DNA of 64,000 nucleotides from contig NZ_CP093530.1 in assembly GCF_022682305.1 (NCBI RefSeq), forward strand, positions 1 through 64,000, given 5' to 3'. The stretch comes from Shinella zoogloeoides (lineage in GTDB: Bacteria; Pseudomonadota; Alphaproteobacteria; Rhizobiales; Rhizobiaceae). Both the position numbers and the translations under genes were made by a program. This document shows, one piece after another, positions 14,762-24,831 of the stretch. Positions within the stretch are counted from its first letter, which is position 1; each line of letters begins with the position of its first letter. Below the pieces are notes generated by a model. The model saw nothing but the letters and a program-made list of their open reading frames with translations, did no database searches and was not told the DNA's origin.

Positions 14762-16680
14762 GGTTTCGCAGCTCCATGGAATCGGTTCTGGCCGACGCAG
14801 GTCTTCATGTCGGCGCGTCGGAACCAGATCGCCCTGCCGCATCGCAGCGGCGGATTGCCGGCGGTGAAGACGATCTGCTCGTCGCCGCGCATCCGCAGCA
14901 CTTCATGCGGCTGGATCAAGGCGCGGGCGGCCAGCTGCTTCGAGCGCGTGCGCGACGTTCCCTTCGCCGCCGAGCTGCGGCTCATCTGGTCGATTTCCAC
15001 CGTCGTCGTGCCGCATCGCTTCGAGATGTAGTCGGCCGTCTCGGGGTCGTTGATCGCCGCAAAGGAAATCCAGCTCGCGCTCTCGAACCATTTGCTCGCC
15101 GCGTCGCGGCCGCCATAGGTCTCGCGCATCTGGCCGATCGACTGGTAGATCATCGTGAGCGTGACGCCATACTTGCGACCTGCGTCCCGCGCGGTTTCGA
15201 GGATCCGCATATAGCCGAGACGTGCTACCTCATCGAGGAGGAACAGCGCCCTCCCGCCGACATTCCCATCGCGATTGTAGATCGCGTTGAGGAAGGAGCC
15301 GATAATCACCCGTGCCAGACCGGAATGCGTCTCCAGCGTCTTCAGGTCGATGTTGATGAAGACGTCGACCGTGCCGGCGGCCAGATCGTCCGTCGTGAAG
15401 CTGGAGCCGGACACCAACGCCGCATAGTTCGGATAGGAAAGCCAGTGCGTTTCCTTCACCGCATTCGCATAGACGCCCGAAAAGGTCTCCGGCGTCATGT
15501 TGACGAACGCGGCGACGTTCTCCTTCACGAAGTCGGATTTCGAGTTTTCGTGGATCGTCTGGAGGCGTTCGCGAAGCCGTGGCTCCGGCTCGGCGAGGTT
15601 CTTGCGAACCTGGCGCAAGGTCTGGTCCTTCTCTTCGGTATGACCGGACAGGCAGACGTCGGCAATCAGCGCGGTCAGCAGTTGCAGGCCCGACGCCCGG
15701 AAGAAGTCGTCGCGCACGCCGCTTGCCCGGCCGCTATCGCTCATGATCCATGACGCGACAGAGGCTATGTCCTCCTCCTTCGTCCCGCCGTGCCGGCCGA
15801 TCCAGTCGAGGACATTGACGCCGATCTCCGGGCGTTTCGGATCGAGAATGTGGACATCGCGCCCGGACCTGGCGCGATGGTCGAGGACCATCGGCGCGAC
15901 CTCGTTCGACGGGTCGAGCACGATGAGCGTGCTCCCCCACTTGAGCGCGGTCGGGATCGTGACGGACGTCGTCTTGTAGCCGCCCGAACCGGCGAAGACG
16001 ATGCCGTGGCTGGAGCCGAAAGAACCGTCGAAGCAGAGCAGCGGTGACTTGCCGCCCGAGCCCCAGGTTTCCTGCCGATCCGCGCGGAACGCTTGCGCGG
16101 CGACGGTGTCCGTATCGACACGATAGCGTTCGCCGATGACGATGCCACCGACATCGGGAAAGAGCTTTTGTGCGTCCGGCATCTTCATCCATTCGGCTTC
16201 GCCATGAAGGGCGCGTTTCCCGCGAATGCGGCGCGGCATGGCTCGGGCAAACGCGGCATTGCCCTTCAGCATGACGCGCAATCCGAACCCCGCCGCGATC
16301 GTCGCCGCGCCCGCGCCGAGCATGGTGGCGGGATCGAGATAGGAAAGCACCGATTTGCCTTGCGTTACGTCGGCCGAGATCGCCGCAAGGCGGATCGCCT
16401 CGCGCACAAACGCGATCATGATCGTCACCACGTTCCCGGCGGTGACGCCGCCGCCGGCAAACTTGATGTCGGCCGATCCTGCGGCGGCAAACAGAAAGAG
16501 GATGCCTATGGCCGCAGCCGCGACGTAGGGGAAGGTGATGCCGGCGCGCCCCAGCGTGAGGCGCGCGGCATCTGTTTTCCCGAAGGCGGATAACCAATGC
16601 TCGATCCCAACCATGGAGATGGTGACGAGGATCATCAGCGCGATCGGCGCGACGACGAGCGCCACCCTATTCGCCTTCAT
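14758..16680 (-). CDS. traG: conjugal transfer coupling protein TraG (VirD4-like)
   Basis: A 640-aa type IV coupling protein that delivers the TraA-bound strand to the Trb channel. The N-terminal membrane segments ([20 protein letters not shown] and [19 protein letters not shown]) precede the cytosolic ATPase. The Walker A motif is GSGGYKTTS near residue 230 and Walker B is [11 protein letters not shown] near 475. The ATG at 16680 overlaps the traD end by 14 bp. The upstream extension in frame is rejected. Gene order traC-traD-traG matches Ti plasmids. Confidence 0.95.
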   Translation of the reverse strand: MKANRVALVVAPIALMILVTISMVGIEHWLSAFGKTDAARLTLGRAGITFPYVAAAAIGILFLFAAAGSADIKFAGGGVTAGNVVTIMIAFVREAIRLAAISADVTQGKSVLSYLDPATMLGAGAATIAAGFGLRVMLKGNAAFARAMPRRIRGKRALHGEAEWMKMPDAQKLFPDVGGIVIGERYRVDTDTVAAQAFRADRQETWGSGGKSPLLCFDGSFGSSHGIVFAGSGGYKTTSVTIPTALKWGSTLIVLDPSNEVAPMVLDHRARSGRDVHILDPKRPEIGVNVLDWIGRHGGTKEEDIASVASWIMSDSGRASGVRDDFFRASGLQLLTALIADVCLSGHTEEKDQTLRQVRKNLAEPEPRLRERLQTIHENSKSDFVKENVAAFVNMTPETFSGVYANAVKETHWLSYPNYAALVSGSSFTTDDLAAGTVDVFINIDLKTLETHSGLARVIIGSFLNAIYNRDGNVGGRALFLLDEVARLGYMRILETARDAGRKYGVTLTMIYQSIGQMRETYGGRDAASKWFESASWISFAAINDPETADYISKRCGTTTVEIDQMSRSSAAKGTSRTRSKQLAARALIQPHEVLRMRGDEQIVFTAGNPPLRCGRAIWFRRADMKTCVGQNRFHGAAKP

Positions 16681-16882
16681 TGCCGAAGCCCTCCGCGCCA
16701 AGGGCGGTGAGCCGCGGCCGCTCGCCGGCGTCACGCTCGAGCCGCTGGCGCAGCTCGATCAGTGCGCCGAGCAGCAGAGCCCGCTTTTCATACCGCAAGC
16801 CGGCCTTGACGATCAGGCCGCCCAGCTCGATCTTCTCGCGCGTATCCTTCTTGCGCGCGTCGGATGTCGTCGTCCGGTTCAT
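16667..16882 (-). CDS. traD: conjugal transfer protein TraD
   Basis: A 71-aa protein, the usual TraD length in Ti-like plasmids. [19 protein letters not shown] and [13 protein letters not shown] are the family core. It is a small accessory factor encoded with the coupling protein. The start at 16882 lies just 4 bp after the traC stop with GCGAGG upstream. A longer frame would overlap traC. Confidence 0.88.
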   Translation of the reverse strand: MNRTTTSDARKKDTREKIELGGLIVKAGLRYEKRALLLGALIELRQRLERDAGERPRLTALGAEGFGNEGE

Positions 16883-16886
16883 CCGC

Positions 16887-17183
16887 TCAAGCCTCGCCAG
16901 CGCAGCCCGCAGCCGCGCCAGGTGTGTCCGGCGCGGTCGTTGCCGCACCGCTGCCTCCCTCACCGACTTTCTTCCCTCCGCTTGCAGCAGCCTTACCTCC
17001 GCGAAACCGCTTCGTCAGTTCTTCGAATGCCGCCTGAAGCTCCATCTCGTCGATCTCGATCTCGCCAAGACCGGCCTTGAGCGCAATGCGGCCGATACGT
17101 TCGGCCTCGCGTGTCTCGGCGTGCTTCAACTGCTCCTGGAGCTTGGCGATCTCTTCGCGGATTTTGGAGGAAGGCTTTTTCAT
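16887..17183 (-). CDS. traC: conjugal transfer protein TraC
   Basis: A 98-aa protein. [38 protein letters not shown] and [11 protein letters not shown] match TraC of the Ti tra operon, an accessory relaxosome component acting at oriT. It is the first gene of the traCDG operon, transcribed away from traA across oriT and a predicted TraR box. Confidence 0.9.
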   Translation of the reverse strand: MKKPSSKIREEIAKLQEQLKHAETREAERIGRIALKAGLGEIEIDEMELQAAFEELTKRFRGGKAAASGGKKVGEGGSGAATTAPDTPGAAAGCAGEA

Positions 17184-17255
17184 CTCCGACTGGTCCTTTC
17201 ATGCCGTTCAAGGTCTTTGACGGCATGACCATTTCCGAGATCGGCGTGCCGATCT

Positions 17256-17273
17256 ACTCGCAGAAATGCGAGT
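17256..17273. promoter_or_regulatory. probable TraR binding site (tra box)
   Basis: ACTCGCAGAAATGCGAGT is an 18-bp palindrome with perfect 7-bp arms, the size used by TraR-type LuxR proteins. It lies between divergent traC and traA. Related sites stand before traI (44648 and 44727). The sequence differs from the classic Ti tra box. Confidence 0.65.
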
Positions 17274-17324
17274 TGGCGTAGCCAACGCCTTTGAGCATCA
17301 TCCCGGCCGTTCCGAAGGAGCGGC

Positions 17325-17365
17325 TTCCAAGGGCGCAATTATACGTCGCTGACGCGACGCCTTGC
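17325..17365. other. oriT: origin of transfer (oriT) with nic region
   Basis: AAGGGCGCAATTATACGTCG followed by the inverted repeat CGTCGC/GCGACG. The reverse strand reads TAATTGCGCCCTT, close to the RSF1010/pTi-type nic sequence recognised by MobA/TraA-family relaxases. Position between traC and traA is that of Ti oriT. Confidence 0.85.
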
Positions 17366-17438
17366 TTTTCTGCCCTTGCGGGCCTGCCGTTCCCGACGAA
17401 CCCGTTGATTTCGTTTGCAATCGGGAGAGCATTCCGCC

Positions 17439-20400
17439 GTGGCCGTCCCTCATTTCTCCGTCAGCGTCGTCGCCCGCGGCTCCGGCCGCAGCGCCGTGCT
17501 GTCGGCGGCCTACCGGCACTGCGTGAAAATGGAGTTCGAGCGCGAGGCGCGGACCATCGACTACACCCGTAAGCAGGGCCTCCTTCATGAGGAATTCGTT
17601 ATTCCGGAGGACGCTCCGGACTGGCTGCGGTCGATGATCGCCGATCGCTCGGTCGCGGCCGCGTCGGAGGCTTTCTGGAACGCTGTCGAGGGTTTCGAGA
17701 AGCGCTCGGATGCGCAGCTCGCCAAGGATGTCACCATGGCCCTGCCGATCGAGCTGTCGGCGGATCAGAACATTGCTCTCGTTCGCGAGTTCGTGGCGAG
17801 CCATATCACCGCCAAGGGAATGGTCGCAGACTGGGTCTATCACGATGCGCCGGGCAACCCGCATGTGCATCTCATGACTACCTTGCGTCCGCTGACCGAC
17901 GACGGTTTCGGCGCGAAGAAGGTCGCGGTGCTCGGTGCAGACGGCAAGTCGCTGCGCAACGATTCCGGCAAGATCGTCTATGAGCTATGGGCGGGAGGCG
18001 TCGGGGATTTCAACGCCTTCCGCGACGGCTGGTTCGTCTGTCAGAACCGGCATCTGGCACTCGCCGGTCTCGACATCCGCGTCGATGGCCGCTCCTATGA
18101 GAAGCAGGGCATCGCCCTTGAGCCGACCATCCATCTCGGCGTCGGCGCGAACGCCATCAAGCAGAAGTCGGCCGAGGCGTCCGAGCCGATCACGCTGGAA
18201 CGCATCGAGCTGCAGGAGGAACGGCGAGCCGAGAACGCGCGCCGCATCGAGGACCGCCCCGCCGTCGTCATCGATATGATCGCGCGGGAGAAGAGCGTCT
18301 TCGACGAGCGCGACGTCGCGAAGATCTTGCATCGCTATGTCGATGACGCTGGTCTCTTCCAGTCGTTGATGGCGCGTGTTTTGCAAAGCCCTGACGTTGT
18401 TCGGCTGGAGCGTGAGCATGTGGACTTCGCCAGTGGCGCGCGGGTGCCGGCGAAACTGACTACCCGCGACCTGATCCGCACCGAGGCGGAGATGGCCAGC
18501 AGGGCGGTCTTCCTTGCCGGCCGTTCCTCACACCGCGTCGAAAACGCAATCCTGCAGGAGACGTTCGCGCGGTATTCCCGCCTGTCGAAGGAGCAGAAGA
18601 CGGCGATCGCCCATGTCGCCGGCAGCCATCGGATCGCTGCGGTCGTCGGTCGCGCCGGCGCCGGCAAGACCACGATGATGAAGGCGGCGCGCGAAGCCTG
18701 GGAGGCGGCCGGCTATCGTGTCGTCGGCGGTGCGTTGGCGGGCAAGGCGGCCGAGGGCTTGGAGACCGAAGCCGGGATCGTCTCGCGCACGCTTTCGTCG
18801 TGGGAGCTTCGCTGGAACGACGGGCGGAGCCAGCTTGACGACAAGACGGTCTTCGTCTTGGACGAGGCAGGCATGGTGTCTTCTCGCCAGCTTGCACTCT
18901 TCGTCGAGGCCGTCACGAAGGCGGGCGCGAAACTCGTGCTTGTCGGCGATCCGGATCAGCTCCAGCCGATCGAGGCGGGTGCCGCGTTTCGCGCTATTGC
19001 CGATCGCATCGGATACGCCGAACTGGAGACCATCTACCGCCAGCGTGAGCAATGGATGCGCGATGCGTCGCTGGATCTTGCGCGCGGCAACGTGGCGGCC
19101 GCGCTGAGCGCCTATGACGCGGCTGACCTGGTGCAAACCGGCTGGACGCGGCAGGACGCGATCGAGGGACTGATCGACAACTGGAACTACGATTTCGATC
19201 CGACGAAGACCACGCTCATCCTCGCCCACCGCCGCCGCGATGTCCGCGAACTGAACGAGCTGGCCCGCGCCAAGCTTGTCGAGCGCGGTATTGTCGGCGA
19301 GGGCTCTGTGTTCCGGACCGAGGACGGTGCTCGTCGTTTCGCCGCCGGCGACCAGATCGTCTTCCTGAAGAACGAGGGCAGCCTTGGCGTCAAGAACGGG
19401 ATGCTGGCCAAGGTCGTTGAAGCTGCGCCAGGCCGTATCGTCGCAGAGATTGGCGAGGGAGACAGCCGCAGGCAGGTCACCGTCGAACAGCGCTTCTACA
19501 GTAACGTCGATCACGGCTATGCCACCACGATCCACAAGTCCCAGGGCGCCACTGTCGATCGCGTCAAAGTTCTCGCCTCCAACACGCTTGATCGTCATCT
19601 GACCTATGTCGCGATGACGCGCCACCGCGAGGCGGCCGAACTCTACGTCGGCATGGAAGAGTTCACCAACCGGCGTGGTGGTGTTCTCGTCGATCACGGT
19701 GAGGCGCCCTACGAACACAAGCCCGGAAACCGCGACAGCTACTTCGTCACGCTCACCTATGGTGACGGACAGGAGCGCACGATCTGGGGCGTCGATCTCG
19801 CCCGCGCGATTGATGAAGCGGATGCACATGTCGGCGACCGGATCGGTCTTCGCCACGAGGGCTCGGAGTCGGTGAGACTGCCCGATGGCACGATGGCCAA
19901 GCGCAACACGTGGAAGATCGTGCCGGTCAAGGAACTGGCGATGGAGCGGCTGAAGGAACGCCTTTCCCGCGATGCGTCCAAGGAAACGACACTCGACTAT
20001 GAGGGTGCATCCTCCTATCGCGCCGCCCTCCGTTTCGCCGAAGCGCGCGGCATGCACCTCATGAATGTCGCTCGGACCATTTCCCGCGACCGGCTCGCCT
20101 GGACCGTTCGGCAAAAGCAGAAGCTCGTCGATCTCGCCGCAAGGCTGAAAGCTGTCGGCGCGGCACTCGGCCTTGCCCGCGGCAGCGACAAACAATCCGT
20201 TCCGACCATCGTCAAGGAGGCAAGACCCATGGTTGCCGGCATTACCACATTCGCCAAATCGCTCGAGCAGAGCGTCGAGGACAAACTCTCCAACGATCCG
20301 GCGCTGAAGCAGCAGTGGAAAGATGTCTCCACGCGTTTCCAAATGGTCTATGCGCAGCCGGAGGCGGCATTCGCGGCGATCAATGTTGATGCGATGATAA

Positions 20401-21020
20401 AGGATCAGGCGCGCGCCACCGCGACGATAGCGAAGATCTCGGCCGAGCCGGAGACCTTCGGCACGCTCAAGGGCAAGACGGGCATGTTCGCCAGCCGCGC
20501 CGACAAGCAGGAGCGCGATACCGCCCTCGTCAACGCGCCTGCGCTCGCCCGCAATCTGGAACGATATCTGCGCGGTCGGGCCGAGGCCGAGCGCAAGCAT
20601 GAGACCGAGGAGCGCGCTGCGCGCATCAAGGTCTCGGTCGATATCCCGGCGCTGTCGCCCAATGCGAAGCAGACGCTCGAGCGGATACGCGACGCCATCG
20701 ACCGGAACGATCTTCCGGCCGGTCTCGAATATGCGCTTGCCGACAAGATGGTGAAGGCGGAATTGGAAGGTTTCGCCAAGGCGGTGACAGAGCGGTTCGG
20801 CGAGCGAACCTTTCTCGGCGTGTCGGCGAAGGAGGCCGGCGGCGAGGCGTTCAAAACGGTCACGCGCGGCATGACCGATCCGCAGAAGGCGGAGGTGCAA
20901 ACGGCGTGGAATTCAATGCGGGCGGTGCAGCAGCTCGCTGCGCATGAACGCGTGGTCGTCGGCATCAAGCAGGCAGAGGCGTTGCGCCAGACCCAGGCGA
21001 AAGGCCTGTCGCTCAAATGA
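17439..21020 (+). CDS. traA: TraA relaxase-helicase
   Basis: A 1193-aa MobA/MobL-type relaxase fused to a TraI-like helicase. The N-terminus VAVPHFSVSVVARGSGRSAV and the metal-binding histidines in GNPHVHLMTT (about 138) form the nicking domain. Helicase motifs are GRAGAGKTT (about 404), VFVLDEAGMV (about 470) and SQGATVDRV. It nicks oriT, stays on the strand and unwinds it. The GTG at 17439 is preferred because GGGAGAG precedes it and homologues start here. It overlaps traF by 4 bp. Confidence 0.95.
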   Translation: MAVPHFSVSVVARGSGRSAVLSAAYRHCVKMEFEREARTIDYTRKQGLLHEEFVIPEDAPDWLRSMIADRSVAAASEAFWNAVEGFEKRSDAQLAKDVTMALPIELSADQNIALVREFVASHITAKGMVADWVYHDAPGNPHVHLMTTLRPLTDDGFGAKKVAVLGADGKSLRNDSGKIVYELWAGGVGDFNAFRDGWFVCQNRHLALAGLDIRVDGRSYEKQGIALEPTIHLGVGANAIKQKSAEASEPITLERIELQEERRAENARRIEDRPAVVIDMIAREKSVFDERDVAKILHRYVDDAGLFQSLMARVLQSPDVVRLEREHVDFASGARVPAKLTTRDLIRTEAEMASRAVFLAGRSSHRVENAILQETFARYSRLSKEQKTAIAHVAGSHRIAAVVGRAGAGKTTMMKAAREAWEAAGYRVVGGALAGKAAEGLETEAGIVSRTLSSWELRWNDGRSQLDDKTVFVLDEAGMVSSRQLALFVEAVTKAGAKLVLVGDPDQLQPIEAGAAFRAIADRIGYAELETIYRQREQWMRDASLDLARGNVAAALSAYDAADLVQTGWTRQDAIEGLIDNWNYDFDPTKTTLILAHRRRDVRELNELARAKLVERGIVGEGSVFRTEDGARRFAAGDQIVFLKNEGSLGVKNGMLAKVVEAAPGRIVAEIGEGDSRRQVTVEQRFYSNVDHGYATTIHKSQGATVDRVKVLASNTLDRHLTYVAMTRHREAAELYVGMEEFTNRRGGVLVDHGEAPYEHKPGNRDSYFVTLTYGDGQERTIWGVDLARAIDEADAHVGDRIGLRHEGSESVRLPDGTMAKRNTWKIVPVKELAMERLKERLSRDASKETTLDYEGASSYRAALRFAEARGMHLMNVARTISRDRLAWTVRQKQKLVDLAARLKAVGAALGLARGSDKQSVPTIVKEARPMVAGITTFAKSLEQSVEDKLSNDPALKQQWKDVSTRFQMVYAQPEAAFAAINVDAMIKDQARATATIAKISAEPETFGTLKGKTGMFASRADKQERDTALVNAPALARNLERYLRGRAEAERKHETEERAARIKVSVDIPALSPNAKQTLERIRDAIDRNDLPAGLEYALADKMVKAELEGFAKAVTERFGERTFLGVSAKEAGGEAFKTVTRGMTDPQKAEVQTAWNSMRAVQQLAAHERVVVGIKQAEALRQTQAKGLSLK

Positions 21021-21583
21021 CCGATGCCCGATCTCGCACCGCGTACCGAGCGCGCCAGCAATGGATGGTGGTGATCGTCATCGCCACCGGCCTGGTCGTT
21101 GCCATTACCGTGCTCGTCGCCGGTGCGGCGGCCGGCTATCGGCTCAACATGACGGCGAGCGAGCCGCTTGGGATCTGGCGCATTCGTCCGCTCAAGCGTC
21201 CTCCAGCGGTCGGTGATCTTATCTTCATCTGCCCGCCGGAGACCGTGGCGTTTTCCGAGGCGCGGGTGCGCGGCTATCTGCGCAGCGGTGTCTGTCCGAC
21301 GGGCGACGCGCCGCTGATCAAGATGGTCATCGCCAGCGAAGGGCAGCGCATCGAGATCGGAGCCGATGTTCGGATCGACGGGTTGCACATTCCGCAAACA
21401 ACCATCGTGCCGGCGGACGGGAGAGGGCGTCCGCTCCATGGCGATGCCGGGGGAATCGTACCGGCGGGCCAGGTGTTTCTTTATTCCCCGTTCAAGGCTT
21501 CATGGGATTCGCGCTACTTCGGTTCGATCCCCGCCGCCGGCATTCTCGGCCTCGCTGAGGAGGTGCTGACCTATGCGCCCTGA
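21017..21583 (+). CDS. traF: TraF, S26-type transfer peptidase
   Basis: A 188-aa inner-membrane serine peptidase. One N-terminal membrane segment (MVVIVIATGLVVAITVLVAG) is followed by the S26 catalytic Ser in MTASEPLGIWR and the Lys in APLIKMVIASEGQ. TraF/TrbF-type peptidases mature and often cyclise the pilin (here TrbC). It overlaps traA (ATGA) and traB by 11 bp, so translation is coupled. Confidence 0.92.
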   Translation: MTDARSRTAYRARQQWMVVIVIATGLVVAITVLVAGAAAGYRLNMTASEPLGIWRIRPLKRPPAVGDLIFICPPETVAFSEARVRGYLRSGVCPTGDAPLIKMVIASEGQRIEIGADVRIDGLHIPQTTIVPADGRGRPLHGDAGGIVPAGQVFLYSPFKASWDSRYFGSIPAAGILGLAEEVLTYAP

Positions 21584-22736
21584 TGCTGCTCGCGCCGGAA
21601 TCCTCATTCTCGCTGGTGTGGCCACCGGCTGGATCGCATGGAGCGGGCATGTGCTCCTGTTGCCGGTGGCGCTTGCCTTTCCAATGCTCTGGTCGATGGC
21701 GCCAAACCGCACGACGGCGGTGCTGGTCTCCCTTGGATATTTCCTGGCGGCGTCCAGAGGTCTGCCGCTTGGGGTCGCCACATTCTATGCGTCGGATATC
21801 TGGCCGGGCGTCGCGCTCTGGTTCGTGCCGGCGGCCGGCTTCGCGGCCGTCCATGCCGCGCTATGGTCGCGGTCCGGAACCTGGCGCCCGATCCGCTATG
21901 TCCTCGCTGCGATCCTGATGGCGATCCCGCCTTTCGGCATCACCGGCTGGGCGCATCCGATCACCGCCGCGGGTGTCCTCTTTCCGGGATGGGGATGGCT
22001 TGGGCTCGTCGCAGCTTCAGCCGGTCTCCTGGGCCTCGCTTCCCGAAGGGGGCCGGCTGTCGCTGTCGTCTTGTCAGCCTCTTGGCTTTGGTCCGCCGTT
22101 TTCTGGACCGATCCGAAAGTACCTGAATCGTGGCGCGGCGTCGATCTCGCCATGGGTGCATCATTGGGGCGGGATACCGGACTTTCCCGTCAGCGTGACC
22201 TGATTGCCACGACGCGGGCAGTGGCCAAGGCCGGCGCGCGGGTGATCGTGTTGCCGGAGAGCGCGCTCGGTTTCTGGACGCCGACGGTCGCCCGACTTTG
22301 GGAACGCGCCGTGAGAGCCGGTGACGCCACGATCGTCGCCGGCGCGGCCGTGGTCGACGCCGGCGGCTACGATAACGTTCTCGTTGCAATCGACGGCGAC
22401 GGCGGCCGTGTCCTCTATCGCGAGCGTATGCCTGTCCCCGGTTCGATGTGGCAGCCATGGCGGCCCTGGTTCGGCATGAATGGTGGCGCGCGCGCCCATC
22501 TCTTCGCCAATCCCGTCGTCGTGGTCGGACCGACGAGGGTCGCGCCGCTCATCTGCTACGAGCAGCTCATCGTCTGGCCCATTCTGCAGTCGATGGCCCA
22601 CGCGCCCGATGTCGCCGTCGCCGTCGGCAACGGCTGGTGGACCGAGGGCAGTTCCATCGTCGGGATCCAGCGCGCCAGCGCTACGGCCTGGGCGGCTCTC
22701 TTCGCCACGCCTCTCGTGCTCTCCTTCAATATCTGA
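21573..22736 (+). CDS. traB: conjugal transfer protein TraB (nitrilase-fold)
   Basis: A 387-aa membrane protein with several hydrophobic segments in the first half and a carbon-nitrogen hydrolase-like domain in the second. Nitrilase-type landmarks are VIVLPESALG (Glu), the YRERMPVPG region where the family usually has Lys, and PLICYEQL (Cys). The Lys position looks like Arg here. It is encoded in the traAFBH operon as in Ti plasmids, where TraB boosts transfer efficiency. Confidence 0.9.
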   Translation: MRPDAARAGILILAGVATGWIAWSGHVLLLPVALAFPMLWSMAPNRTTAVLVSLGYFLAASRGLPLGVATFYASDIWPGVALWFVPAAGFAAVHAALWSRSGTWRPIRYVLAAILMAIPPFGITGWAHPITAAGVLFPGWGWLGLVAASAGLLGLASRRGPAVAVVLSASWLWSAVFWTDPKVPESWRGVDLAMGASLGRDTGLSRQRDLIATTRAVAKAGARVIVLPESALGFWTPTVARLWERAVRAGDATIVAGAAVVDAGGYDNVLVAIDGDGGRVLYRERMPVPGSMWQPWRPWFGMNGGARAHLFANPVVVVGPTRVAPLICYEQLIVWPILQSMAHAPDVAVAVGNGWWTEGSSIVGIQRASATAWAALFATPLVLSFNI

Positions 22737-22750
22737 CCCTGGAGCCCTCC

Positions 22751-23389
22751 ATGCTGGATGCTGCCCTGATCGAAAAATGCGCCGATCCTTCCCTGACACC
22801 TGCGATCGTCCGGCAATTCGTCGAGACCGCCGGAGCGCCCGATCCGCTCGCCATCACCGTGAAGTCGGGCGGGAGGCTCATTCTCGTGCCGAAGCCGACG
22901 ACGCCGGACGAAGCCATGGCGATCGTCCGCGAGCATGTCGGCCGGGCTGTCGTTCGTGTGGGGCTGACGCAGTTCCCTGCAGGTGTCGGCGTGAAGGATG
23001 CCGCCGAGCTGAAGCCAGATGTCGTTGACGCCTGCGAAAACCTGCGCATGGGCACGAAGATGTTCGCCAAGATCCTGCGGATTGTTGCGAAATGGTATGG
23101 AAACCCGACCAGCAAGGACGTGCTCCCCCAGATATTCGAGGATGCCGTCTTCTCTTGGAAGACCGGGGAATTCGAGGGAGTGAGCGTGTTTCAGGCGGAG
23201 GAGCCAGGGACGAGCTGGAATATGCCGGCCGAGAGTAAGCAGGACGAGGAACATCAGACAAGTGGACCTCAACAGGACGGCGATGAGGATGACTCGCTTG
23301 AGGGCGCAACGCCGAGCGCGCCAGCGGACGAGGCGGATACCGGGAACGCTGGAATTCGGGTAGATCTGTCGCGGATCAACGGCGGCTGA
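22751..23389 (+). CDS. traH: conjugal transfer protein TraH
   Basis: A 212-aa protein matching TraH of the Ti traAFBH operon: MLDAALIEKCADPSLTPAIVRQFV, then a conserved middle (KMFAKILRIVAKWYGNP) and a low-complexity acidic tail ending RVDLSRINGG. The exact role is unknown. The ATG at 22751 lies 14 bp after the traB stop. The longer frame inside traB is a shadow. Confidence 0.88.
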   Translation: MLDAALIEKCADPSLTPAIVRQFVETAGAPDPLAITVKSGGRLILVPKPTTPDEAMAIVREHVGRAVVRVGLTQFPAGVGVKDAAELKPDVVDACENLRMGTKMFAKILRIVAKWYGNPTSKDVLPQIFEDAVFSWKTGEFEGVSVFQAEEPGTSWNMPAESKQDEEHQTSGPQQDGDEDDSLEGATPSAPADEADTGNAGIRVDLSRINGG

Positions 23390-23477
23390 TTTCGACACCT
23401 GTGGGGACATTTACCAGCCGTCGCCGCGGCTCCAAAAGCTGCCGCTGCCAACGGCTATGGCTTTCTGTAAAAGCGGG

Positions 23478-24758
23478 TCAGCCGCTGACGACCTCAATAA
23501 CCAATGCGGAGAGCAACGAAGTCGCGTCATTGGCCATCTCGTCGCCGGTACGCATCCGCATGGTCGTGCCGCTCCGCGTCATTTCGTTTAACGTCCGCCT
23601 ATCGGTCTCAGGCAGCGCCTCCCACCAACTCGGCCGAAGAAAAAGATTGTCCGTGTGGATGAACAAGAGCCGAACCAATGCATCGGCCTTCCGAGTATCG
23701 TCGAGCGCAACAAACGACTCGGCAAGTGCCTTGGCCGGACCGTCCTCGGAACCGATCCAGCCGAACACTAGGATCGTCTGCGCCTCGAACGTGGTCACCG
23801 TCAGCGTGATATGGTCGAAGTCTACGCCGTCCCGGCCGAGCTGTTGGAGTGGTTTGCCCTGGAAGTCAAATTCCGGATGAAGGGCGCCACACGCGACGAC
23901 AGGTAGAACCTGGTCGAAACGAACGGCAACGAAGTGGAAGTCATCGCGCGCGCCGGACAGCAGGCGTGCGTCGAACTGATCTTTCCAAAGGTCCATATCA
24001 CGCATGCCAATCCTGATCCCGGCGATGACAGTCGCCAGGTGCATTTGAATCGCGGCCTGTTTCCAGAATGGATGGCCGCGGTCAGCCTCGCGCTGGATGT
24101 CAGTGCTTCGGAGCTGCGCTTCCTTCGCAAAGCGCTCATAGGCTATGGCGCGGTAAGAAAAGAGGAAGGCGGTGTCCTTAGTTAGGGCCAGCGACTTGCC
24201 CTCGATCGGCTTAAAGAGCGTCGTGTCGTGCCGGCTGCAGAAGCCGGGAAAGACCGATGCGTTGTTGACGCCGATTTTGCGCGGCTGTGGGTTGCCTTCG
24301 GTTTCGATCATCTCCTTCATCGTAGGCTTCACGGTGAGGACGTGGCCTACTTCGGCGATCGCGGCGAGGCCGCCTTTCTTCTGCACGGTATGGGCCTTGG
24401 TCATCGTCGCGCTGCAAGGATCAGCCACGGGATCTGGATGAGAGCAGTAGCCGTCGCGGAACTCGGCGATCATTCCTGCTTCGATTTCAAAGATGTTGAT
24501 CGGCTTCTGCTGTTCGCGCCGAAAATGGCACCACTTGTATTTCTTTCCCGAGCGGCACCAGCATAAATCGTAAGGGCCCATCGTCTCGACGGGCCGAATG
24601 AGATCGGGCCTTATCTTCGGTGCGCTGAGTGACGGATGCGGAACCATTCCCCAGATATAGCTGTCGGTATCGATAGCGTCGAGAGGCCGCCTTGTTATAG
24701 AGCGTAACTTGAGGAAGTCGATGAATGAGTATCTGTGGTTTGGGCCGAGGCCGGACAC
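23478..24758 (-). CDS. SEC-C zinc-motif protein, unknown function
   Basis: A protein of up to 426 aa. A SEC-C-type zinc motif, CWCRSGKKYKWCH (residues 66-78), opens the conserved part. It is followed by a Cys/His-rich block (YCSHPD, TKAHTVQKKGGLAAIAEVGHV, FPGFCSRHDTTLFKPIEG) reminiscent of HNH-type zinc folds, and then a long helical region. Similar proteins occur singly in bacterial accessory regions. The start is uncertain (24758 or the ATG at 24647, with the core beginning later). It converges on traH and diverges from the next gene. Confidence 0.6.
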   Translation of the reverse strand: MSGLGPNHRYSFIDFLKLRSITRRPLDAIDTDSYIWGMVPHPSLSAPKIRPDLIRPVETMGPYDLCWCRSGKKYKWCHFRREQQKPINIFEIEAGMIAEFRDGYCSHPDPVADPCSATMTKAHTVQKKGGLAAIAEVGHVLTVKPTMKEMIETEGNPQPRKIGVNNASVFPGFCSRHDTTLFKPIEGKSLALTKDTAFLFSYRAIAYERFAKEAQLRSTDIQREADRGHPFWKQAAIQMHLATVIAGIRIGMRDMDLWKDQFDARLLSGARDDFHFVAVRFDQVLPVVACGALHPEFDFQGKPLQQLGRDGVDFDHITLTVTTFEAQTILVFGWIGSEDGPAKALAESFVALDDTRKADALVRLLFIHTDNLFLRPSWWEALPETDRRTLNEMTRSGTTMRMRTGDEMANDATSLLSALVIEVVSG

Positions 24759-24831
24759 GTGAGTCGGTTGCGAATGGCATGCGTGCCGAACGTCGGCGCA
24801 GTGGGCTAGGCTCTATCGAAAAGGAGCAGCT

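Noticed and set aside
14776..15753. 325-codon forward frame and similar frames in 35-44 kb
   Set aside because: Mirror frames of traG and the trb genes. They lack motifs and starts.
18528..20900. 790-codon open frame on the reverse strand
   Set aside because: It lies fully antisense to traA, has a low-complexity composition and no recognisable domain, and reflects GC-rich codon bias.
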